NCBI GenBank assembly: GCA_024643945.1
Contig: JAHELX010000184.1
Span: forward strand, 1 to 9,914
Direction: 5' to 3'
DNA length: 9,914 nucleotides
DNA from: Anaerolineales bacterium
GTDB taxonomy: Bacteria; Chloroflexota; Anaerolineae; 4572-78; NAK82
Positions 5,301 through 9,914 of the stretch are shown one piece after another (position 1 is the first letter of the stretch; every line of letters begins with the position of its first letter). Under the pieces are notes generated by a model, which ran no database searches, was not told the origin of the DNA, and worked only from the letters and a program-made list of their open reading frames with translations. The position numbers were made by a program, and so were the translations under genes.

Positions 5301-6968
5301 TCAGCGGATGAGTACTGGATAAAATGCAATCACGAGGCCCAAACCTAACGCCAGCAGGATGGCCCAGGCCAAATAGTGTTCCCCTTCGACGACAGCCCGG
5401 ATGCGCAGCAAGACGCGCGCCAGTGTATCCAGCGCACGCCCCAGACCAGCCAGCAACCAACCCAGCCGCAAGGCGCTCATCAGGGCATCCCGCGAGAAGG
5501 GCATCGCATCCAGCAGGCGGCGGCGCCCGTAACCCAAAAAGAGCGCCCACAACAGCGAGCCGACCAGCCCTAATAGCGCGCTTAGTGGCTGCGGGCCGAC
5601 GGCTGTGCTGACCGAAGCTGATGGCGCGGCGCTCAAGAGCCAGCGGGGTCCAACTAGCGGGATGAGCAGAGGGATGGCAGCCAGGCTCGCCCCCAGCCAG
5701 CGCCAGGCCTCCCTCTCACCCTGCCCCCGTCCCTCTATCCTCTTGGAGGACGTCACGGGGATTTCGCCAGTACCTGGAGAAGGCTCCACAACCGCTGGCG
5801 TGCCGCGCAGCAAGCGCCGCCAATAGCGATACAACACCGACAGCGCAGCCCCTTCGGCAACGACGACCAGTGTCAACGCACCCGGCGCGCCGGCCTCCCA
5901 GGTCAACTGATACAGGACACCCCGTCCCTCCCAGCCCAGGGTGAAGGGAACCCCGACCAGCGACACAGTCGCCAGCAGCGGCGGTAGATAGGCCCACAAC
6001 CGCCACGGATGGCTCGCGTCAGGGCGACTCAGCCGAGGCGCGGTCAGCCCCAGGGCGACCCACGCGGCCAGTATACTCATCGAGGCGGCCACAACACCGG
6101 ACGCATTACTCACCACCGCCGCCATCAGCAGGATTCCTCCCGCCAGCGCATGGCCGGCGTGCGCCAGCGCCCGCTCACGGCTCGGCTCCAGCCAGGCCAA
6201 CAGGCCGTGCAGTAGCGTCGTCACCCCCGCCAGCCAGGCTACCCACGGCGCGACGCCGGCCAACACCAGGTACAGGCCCACCGCCAGGTTGATGACGCCC
6301 CACCCCAGGCGCAAGGGCGGCAGAAAATCCACCGGTGCCTCCGCCTCGACCAAAGGATAGAGTCCCAGACGGAGCCATAGGGTCAGCGAGAAAAAGCCAC
6401 CCAAGGCAAGCGGGTAGGCCGTGAGATGGTCTGTGCCCTGGGCCAGGGCGATCACCGCCGCGCTGGAGAGAACACCCAGCAGCAGCCGCCCCACAGCCTG
6501 GCCTGGCCGCCGCCCCGCGAGGGCAAACAGAGCTGCCGTAGCATCAAAGAGGAACAGGGAGAAAGCCATGGTACGATAGGTGCCGGCCAGCACCACGCCG
6601 CAGGCCGCGGCCGCCAGCGCCAGGAGCATAGCCTGATCCAGCACGGGCAAGCGCTCTATCACGCCCCGCTCCGCTACTGAAATGGCCAGCAGCGACAACA
6701 TCACCACCCACAGAAATGGCTCAAAGGGGGGAACGCGCAAAGCCAGGGCCGGCTTGCCCAGCCATTCAACCAGGACACGCACCAATTGCACGTCGGCGGG
6801 GTAACCGCTACCCACAAAAAACAAACTGAGCACCGCCAGCGCGCTCACGACGACTGCCAACCAGTAGCGGCGGCGTGGCGCCAAGATCGGGCCGACGGTC
6901 AGGATCATTACAGCGCCCAGCAACAACAGGTAAGCTGGGGCCAATGGGGTAATACGGGAGATGGGCAT
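5301..6968 (-). CDS. HyfB/NuoL-N-like antiporter-type membrane subunit, strongly diverged
   Basis: This is a 555-residue polytopic protein. It starts at ATG 6968 with AAGG eight bases upstream and is the first gene of the three-gene operon. The family is seen in SLVGVPFTLGWEGRGVLYQL (336-355), which corresponds to the SLAGIPPTAGFxGKFxLF motif, and more faintly in LYPLVEAEAPVDFLPPL (203-219), a degraded form of PLHVWLPxAHxxAPxPVSAL. The C-terminal VVEGE plus final helix (527-550) is reminiscent of HyfB/MbhH tails. Canonical lysines of the proton path are absent at these motifs. Residues about 391-421 form a polar, Gly/Pro/Glu-rich loop (PSPGTGEIP, EGRGQGERE) that looks inserted between helices. 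The order HyfB-, HyfE-, HyfF-like matches the hyf operon with C and D left out. It could equally be annotated as an NADH-quinone oxidoreductase N/L-like protein. Confidence 0.75.
   Translation of the reverse strand: MPISRITPLAPAYLLLLGAVMILTVGPILAPRRRYWLAVVVSALAVLSLFFVGSGYPADVQLVRVLVEWLGKPALALRVPPFEPFLWVVMLSLLAISVAERGVIERLPVLDQAMLLALAAAACGVVLAGTYRTMAFSLFLFDATAALFALAGRRPGQAVGRLLLGVLSSAAVIALAQGTDHLTAYPLALGGFFSLTLWLRLGLYPLVEAEAPVDFLPPLRLGWGVINLAVGLYLVLAGVAPWVAWLAGVTTLLHGLLAWLEPSRERALAHAGHALAGGILLMAAVVSNASGVVAASMSILAAWVALGLTAPRLSRPDASHPWRLWAYLPPLLATVSLVGVPFTLGWEGRGVLYQLTWEAGAPGALTLVVVAEGAALSVLYRYWRRLLRGTPAVVEPSPGTGEIPVTSSKRIEGRGQGEREAWRWLGASLAAIPLLIPLVGPRWLLSAAPSASVSTAVGPQPLSALLGLVGSLLWALFLGYGRRRLLDAMPFSRDALMSALRLGWLLAGLGRALDTLARVLLRIRAVVEGEHYLAWAILLALGLGLVIAFYPVLIR
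5709..5788. repeat. possible genomic repeat inserted in frame in the HyfB-like gene
   Basis: The plus strand reads CCCTCTCACCCTGCCCCCGT, then a TCCTC-TTG-GAGGA stem, then TACCTGGAGAAGG. It resembles in style the 'CCCTCACCC...GGAGAGGG' palindromic repeats seen in many GC-rich genomes. In the protein it gives the soluble loop at residues 394-420. Whether it is a repeat elsewhere in the genome cannot be seen here. Confidence 0.3.
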
Positions 6969-6988
6969 TCAGGTAACCTTGAGGGGCT

Positions 6989-7017
6989 ATTCTATCACAA
7001 ATAGTAGTGGGCAACAA
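6989..7017 (-). promoter_or_regulatory. probable promoter of the Hyf-like operon
   Basis: On the minus strand, -10 TAGAAT (6989-6994, five of six consensus positions) has a weak -35 TTGTTG (7012-7017) at a 17-base spacing. Transcription would begin near 6982, giving a short leader of about 14 bases before ATG 6968. Confidence 0.45.
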
Positions 7018-7039
7018 CCTGCAAGGCAGGTTCATGCCC
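7009..7039. promoter_or_regulatory. 31-bp dyad over the -35 of the Hyf-like operon promoter
   Basis: The arms are GGGCA (7009-7013) plus AACCTGC (7016-7022), mirrored by GCAGGTT (7026-7032) plus TGCCC (7035-7039), with a three-base centre AAG. Twelve of fourteen arm positions pair. It covers the -35 box at 7012-7017, as expected for a repressor or activator site. A separate 7-bp dyad (CCCGGCC 7067-7073 / GGCCGGG 7077-7083) lies nearby. Confidence 0.45.
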
Positions 7040-7203
7040 AACGCCTGATGGTGCTGCCTTCCCATTCCCGGCCAGGGGCCGGGATGATGATGCGGCCTAT
7101 CTTCCGCTGGCACAAGCGGCTGAATTGTACGCCAGGAGGCCACTGGCCGCAAGCTGGCGGGTGTATTTCGGTTCCGGGACAGATCTCCACAGCCCTATAA
7201 GCG

Positions 7204-7317
7204 CAAAACTGATGGATGTGTTCAAAATGGATTGTAGGGGCGGGCCGGGCGCCCGCCCTGGGCACCCGCGAGGGGTGCCCCTACAACCGAAAATGAATGC
7301 ACCCAAAACTGATGGAT
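7204..7317. mobile_element. MITE-like palindromic element between direct repeats
   Basis: Inverted termini TTGTAGGGGC (7232-7241) and GCCCCTACAA (7277-7286) enclose two GC-rich hairpins (GGGCGGGC/GCCCGCCC and GGGCACCC/GGGTGCCC). Identical 14-base direct repeats CAAAACTGATGGAT occur at 7204-7217 and 7304-7317, exactly 100 bases apart and outside the termini. It resembles the GTAGGGGC...GCCCCTAC non-coding repeats common in Chloroflexota and Planctomycetota genomes (from memory). It encodes nothing. The direct repeats may be a target duplication or an older tandem copy. Confidence 0.5.
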
Positions 7318-7345
7318 TGGATGCAAAGCCCAAATGTGTTATACT
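7317..7345 (+). promoter_or_regulatory. promoter of lipB
   Basis: -35 TTGGAT (7317-7322), a 17-base spacer and -10 TATACT (7340-7345) predict transcription from about 7352, ten bases before ATG 7362. The -35 begins at the last base of the right direct repeat of the MITE-like element, so that element may have shaped this promoter. Confidence 0.55.
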
Positions 7346-7361
7346 GGGGGCAACTAGACTG

Positions 7362-8096
7362 ATGGGGAAGACGGAATTGAAGAGTCATTCTGAGCGGCAA
7401 CTGAATGTCATACACCTGGGCCGCATAGACTACCGTGACGCCTGGGACATGCAGCAGGAACTGGTCGCTGCCCACGCTGAGGACCGCATCCCCGATACGC
7501 TGCTGCTGCTGGAGCATCCCCACACCTATACTTTCGGGCGCTCCGGACGGCGCGAGCACCTGCTCATCTCCGAGGCCGAATGCACCCGGCAGGGGGTGGC
7601 CTTATACGACGTCGACCGCGGCGGTGACGTCACCTACCACGGCCCTGGCCAACTGGTTGGTTATCCGATTCTGCGCCTGCCCGACCACGGCCTGGATTAC
7701 CACGCCTACCTGCGGGCGCTGGAGACGGTTATCATTCGGGCTCTGGCCGCACTTGGCGTGACCGCCGGCCGCGAACCAGGCTACACGGGCGTGTGGGTAA
7801 CATCCACAGCTAAGATCGCGGCCATCGGCGTCAAGGTGGATATACACGGCATCACCAGCCACGGCTTTGCCCTCAACGTCAATCCTGACCTGCGCTATTT
7901 CGAGGGGATCGTCCCCTGCGGCATCTACGAGCGGGGTGTTACCTCGCTGGCAGAAGTGCTGGGCCATCCGCTGCCTCTGGGGGCTGTGGCCCAGGCACTG
8001 GTCGCTGCCTTTGTCGAGGTCTTCGGCTTCAGTTATTTTGGACAATATCAGACATCTCCGGTCTTCACCACCCGGTATGGTGAGATCAGGGGGTAA
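7362..8096 (+). CDS. lipB: lipoyl(octanoyl) transferase LipB
   Basis: LipB (EC 2.3.1.181) moves the octanoyl group from octanoyl-acyl carrier protein to a lysine of lipoyl domains in the cytoplasm; LipA then inserts sulfur. The 244-residue length is normal. Motifs in order are LLLLEHPHTYTFGRSG (47-62), RGGDVTYHGPGQLVGYPI (86-103), KIAAIGVKV (151-159), ITSHGFALNV (164-173) and IVPCGI (183-188). Lys151 and Cys186 match the catalytic Lys/Cys pair, and His93 the conserved histidine. ATG 7362 is chosen because the family homology begins soon after it and the promoter lies just upstream. Its ribosome binding site is poor (a G-run about 12 bases away), so an almost leaderless start or TTG 7377 is possible. 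lipA is not in the window. The gene ends one base from the convergent gene 8098-8379. Confidence 0.96.
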   Translation: MGKTELKSHSERQLNVIHLGRIDYRDAWDMQQELVAAHAEDRIPDTLLLLEHPHTYTFGRSGRREHLLISEAECTRQGVALYDVDRGGDVTYHGPGQLVGYPILRLPDHGLDYHAYLRALETVIIRALAALGVTAGREPGYTGVWVTSTAKIAAIGVKVDIHGITSHGFALNVNPDLRYFEGIVPCGIYERGVTSLAEVLGHPLPLGAVAQALVAAFVEVFGFSYFGQYQTSPVFTTRYGEIRG

Positions 8097-8097
8097 T

Positions 8098-8379
8098 TCA
8101 GTCCACGCACTCCAAGTGGCAATATGCGCAGAAAATCGGATTCTCCCCATGCGGGCAGGCAGCCACCTGCACGGCCTGGGCGCCGCCGCTCGCCTCCAGA
8201 GCTGCCTCGACTCTCCAGTTGCCGCCCACGTCATAAGCCATCTTTCGGCGCACAGTCCGCGCCATGTCGGTGAGTAGGCCATCACGAAAAGATGGGGTGG
8301 TCAGCAAGCCATGCAGACGACTTAGGGCATCGACGTCTTCGGGCTCCAGGTTCAGATGTACAGTAATGGTTTCTCCCAT
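8098..8379 (-). CDS. small protein with C-terminal Cys/His cluster, possible metal-binding
   Basis: It has 93 residues. ATG 8379 has GAGAGGTG seven bases upstream and a good promoter at 8421-8449. An earlier in-frame start at 8430 would lie inside that promoter. The N-terminus (TITVHLNLEPEDVDALSRLH, residues 4-23) reads as a beta strand followed by a helix. The middle is charged and helical (RDGLLTDMARTVRRKM). The end carries CPHGENPIFCAYCHLECVD, that is C-P-H-x6-C-x2-C-H-x2-E-C, a pattern that could bind zinc or an iron-sulfur cluster. There is no signal peptide or membrane helix, so it is probably cytoplasmic. I recognise no family. It converges on lipB with a single base between stop codons. 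Confidence 0.75.
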   Translation of the reverse strand: MGETITVHLNLEPEDVDALSRLHGLLTTPSFRDGLLTDMARTVRRKMAYDVGGNWRVEAALEASGGAQAVQVAACPHGENPIFCAYCHLECVD

Positions 8380-8420
8380 CGTGTCACCTCTCGGCACAGA
8401 ATCTCCAACAGGATAACTGC

Positions 8421-8449
8421 AGTATAGCATACTTATCCCCCGCCGACAA
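8421..8449 (-). promoter_or_regulatory. promoter of the small Cys/His protein gene
   Basis: On the minus strand, -35 TTGTCG (8444-8449, four of six), a 17-base spacer and -10 TATACT (8421-8426, five of six) predict a start near 8414 and a leader of about 35 bases before ATG 8379. Confidence 0.6.
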
Positions 8450-8525
8450 TCAGCCTTAAAGACATATAGTCTCCAACATGAGAAAATTCTTAGACACTCC
8501 TTAATCGTTTCTCATCATACTCCTT

Positions 8526-8531
8526 TATAAT
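8526..8531 (+). promoter_or_regulatory. perfect -10 box upstream of the small membrane protein gene
   Basis: TATAAT occurs at 8526-8531 in a local AT-rich stretch (about 8450-8535), unlike the rest of the window. No good -35 is found at 16-18 bases, so the promoter may need an activator or use another sigma factor. Transcription from about 8538 would place the 8553-8587 hairpin in the leader. Confidence 0.45.
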
Positions 8532-8552
8532 TCACTGTTGTATGCGCAAGCC

Positions 8553-8587
8553 CACCCTCCCGCAGGTTCTAAACCTGCGGGAGGGTG
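8553..8587 (+). repeat. perfect 16-bp hairpin in the leader of 8610-9086
   Basis: CACCCTCCCGCAGGTT (8553-8568) and its exact complement (8572-8587) flank the loop CTA. No T-run follows on either strand, so it is not a normal terminator. It sits between the -10 box and the ribosome binding site. It could be a dispersed palindromic repeat, an mRNA stabiliser or a protein-binding site. Confidence 0.75.
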
Positions 8588-8609
8588 AGAGAAATTAGCG
8601 AGGTCTCTC

Positions 8610-9086
8610 ATGAGCCAAACCAAAAGAAAACCTGTGAAACCTTTACTCAATCGAAAAGAAACCAAAACCTTGCTGACCACATTGAAATGGACCACTGTGG
8701 CTGGAACTTTGAGCCTCACCATGGCTGGTTGGAGCCTGCTGGCCCAGGCTGACGCGCACAATGTCGCTCAAGCCACTCCCAATCAACCCGTGGCGGTCGT
8801 TGCATCTCGACGTCCTTCAGCTAGCACGCCCTCGGCTCCGACTGCACCCGCCACTTCCGCCACCTCATCTGGTCAGGCGCGGACATCGGCTTCGAAGCAA
8901 GTCGTAAGAGTGGACGTGGTGGGGTGGGTGCGAGACAGCGCCGGCGACCGCGTCGCCGTGGTGCGCGATTCCCGGGGCACTCTCTGGTACGTGATGGGGA
9001 GCGACATCCCTCGCCTGGAGCAAGGCCTGCCGCCCCAGGTGCAGCCACAACCGGTGCAGCAAGTCACCCGCACCCGCGCTTCGTGA
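8610..9086 (+). CDS. small membrane-anchored protein of unknown function, upstream of apbE
   Basis: It has 158 residues. ATG 8610 follows GAGG at six bases. The N-terminus is short, basic and cytosolic (KRKPVK...NRKETK), followed by one membrane helix at about residues 27-46, so it is a signal anchor with the rest outside. A low-complexity Ala/Ser/Thr/Pro linker (about 65-95) leads to a small domain (VVRVDVVGWVRDSAGDRVAVVRDSRG within 98-123, beta-rich by eye), then a Gln/Pro/Val tail. There is no Cys, heme motif or FMN-attachment threonine motif that I can identify. It is 14 bases upstream of apbE on the same strand and almost certainly co-transcribed, so a part in an extracytoplasmic flavin-dependent redox complex is a reasonable inference. 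I do not recognise a named family. Confidence 0.8.
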   Translation: MSQTKRKPVKPLLNRKETKTLLTTLKWTTVAGTLSLTMAGWSLLAQADAHNVAQATPNQPVAVVASRRPSASTPSAPTAPATSATSSGQARTSASKQVVRVDVVGWVRDSAGDRVAVVRDSRGTLWYVMGSDIPRLEQGLPPQVQPQPVQQVTRTRAS

Positions 9087-9100
9087 GAGGTGGTACCCTG

Positions 9101-9914
9101 ATGACAGAATTCACCCATCATTTCCGAGCTATGGGTACCGATGTCGGGTTGTGGTTGTGGCACAAAGATGAGCAGACCGCGCAACAAGCGCTGAACCAAA
9201 CCGAACACTTCTTCGCTCAAACCGAAGCCCGCCTGAGCCGCTTCCTCCCCGACAGCGAACTATCCCGCTTGAACCGGGCGGCGGGCCGGCCTTTTACCGC
9301 CTCGCCCCTGCTCTTCGAATTGGTTGAAGCGGCCCTGGCCTGGCGCGGACGTAGCGGCGGCATCTTCGACCCGACCATCCTCAAGGCTCTCATCGCCCAT
9401 GGCTATGACCGTTCCTTCGAGGACATCGCCGGACGAACTGACAGAGGGACCAACTCGGCCCCGGCCAGCGGCCCCGCCCGGGGTCAGGTCAAGCTGAATC
9501 GTTCTCAGCGGAGTATCACCCTGCCTGTGGGTGTCGGGCTGGACCTGGGGGGCATTGCCAAGGGCTGGACCCTCCAGCAAGCGGTACGGCGACTGGGGCG
9601 ACTCGGCCCGGCGCTGGTGGACGCTGGCGGCGATATTGCCTGCGTCGACGCCCCTTCCACCGGCCCATCCTGGTTGGTCGGCGTCGCCAACCCCCACGAC
9701 CCAGACGGCGATGTCGCTAGCCTGACTCTGGCTAATGAAGCGGTAGCTACTTCCAGCCTGGTCCATCGTCGCTGGCAGTATCAGGGCAGGCTAGCTCACC
9801 ACTTGATCGACCCGCGCACCGGCGCGCCGGCCGACACGGATTTGCTTAGCGTTACCGTCATCGCCCCCCATCTGCCTGATGCAGAAATTCAGGCCAAGGT
9901 GGCTCTCATTTTGG
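9101..9914 (+). CDS. apbE: FAD:protein FMN transferase (ApbE family), 3' end beyond window
   Basis: It is open for 271 codons to the window edge. ATG 9101 has GAGAGGTGG upstream. ApbE proteins attach FMN from FAD to a Thr/Ser of exported redox proteins, with magnesium. Motifs are FRAMGT (8-13), EARLSRF (42-48), FDPTI (89-93), DLGGIAKG (148-155), VDAGGD (173-178), VATSS (215-219), HLIDPRTG (234-241) and SVTVIAP (250-256). The end, PDAEIQAKVALIL, has AE..AK where many ApbE have AD..AT with metal-binding Asp and Thr. I recall this variant, together with VATSS and HHLIDP, from actinobacterial and Chloroflexota ApbE next to ferric-reductase-like membrane proteins. Residues 111-128 are a variable loop. 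No signal peptide or lipobox is visible, so the enzyme may act in the cytoplasm or be an ApbE-like protein with a membrane partner. The target protein is probably encoded downstream. Confidence 0.93.
   Translation, partial: MTEFTHHFRAMGTDVGLWLWHKDEQTAQQALNQTEHFFAQTEARLSRFLPDSELSRLNRAAGRPFTASPLLFELVEAALAWRGRSGGIFDPTILKALIAHGYDRSFEDIAGRTDRGTNSAPASGPARGQVKLNRSQRSITLPVGVGLDLGGIAKGWTLQQAVRRLGRLGPALVDAGGDIACVDAPSTGPSWLVGVANPHDPDGDVASLTLANEAVATSSLVHRRWQYQGRLAHHLIDPRTGAPADTDLLSVTVIAPHLPDAEIQAKVALIL

Larger units (their letters stand above)
6969..7361. other. divergent intergenic region between the Hyf-like operon and lipB
   Basis: There is no gene here. It contains, left to right, the operon promoter with its dyad, a GC dyad at 7067-7083, an unremarkable stretch (7084-7203), the MITE-like element, and the lipB promoter. 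Open frames that cross it into lipB have no start signal or recognisable protein sequence. Confidence 0.7.

Noticed and set aside
7125..7361. N-terminal extension of LipB
   Set aside because: The frame crosses the MITE-like element and the lipB promoter, and the translated sequence has no LipB similarity; family length fits the 7362 start.
7602..8285. Minus-strand open frame of 227 codons
   Set aside because: It lies opposite lipB and the 8098-8379 gene, with no RBS or recognisable domain; the lipB frame has all catalytic motifs.
9260..9766. Minus-strand open frame of 168 codons
   Set aside because: It is the antisense of apbE, whose frame is clearly coding; long shadows are usual at this GC content.

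Overview
The window looks like a piece of a GC-rich chromosome from a Chloroflexota bacterium, possibly of the Anaerolineae/Caldilineae type. This is an inference from style: a LysM/beta-propeller secreted protein, a Pro/Thr-rich 'TPTPT' linker, an actinobacterial/chloroflexal variant of ApbE, and many short palindromic intergenic repeats. No rRNA, tRNA or CRISPR array was found.

Layout. From the left edge to 6968 everything is on the minus strand. It starts with the 5' part of an unrecognised secreted protein (1-468). Next is the wreck of a small membrane-anchored Cys-rich protein (605-993), which still has promoter, Shine-Dalgarno and start but carries a nonsense codon and a one-base frameshift. 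A secreted protein with four LysM repeats and a WD40-like (PD40) propeller follows (1275-2924), with its own promoter and terminator. Last comes a tight three-gene operon (3256-6968) of integral membrane proteins that resemble the HyfB-HyfE-HyfF antiporter-like subunits of group 4 hydrogenases/complex I. The trio stands alone, without any peripheral electron-transfer subunit, and has lost most of the lysines used for proton translocation.

A 393-base divergent intergenic region (6969-7361) separates this operon from lipB (7362-8096, plus strand). It holds a promoter for each side, a dyad over the operon's -35 box, and a MITE-like palindromic element between 14-base direct repeats. lipB converges, with one base between stop codons, on a small Cys/His-rich protein gene on the minus strand (8098-8379).

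On the right, plus strand, a promoter-like -10 box and a perfect 16-bp hairpin precede a small membrane-anchored protein (8610-9086). It is followed after 14 bases by apbE (from 9101, cut by the window edge), which encodes the FMN transferase that flavinylates redox proteins. These two probably begin a membrane flavin electron-transfer operon that continues to the right.

The most notable items are the orphan, residue-stripped Hyf-like trio, the freshly broken Cys-rich gene, and the cluster of dyads placed exactly at promoters and leaders.
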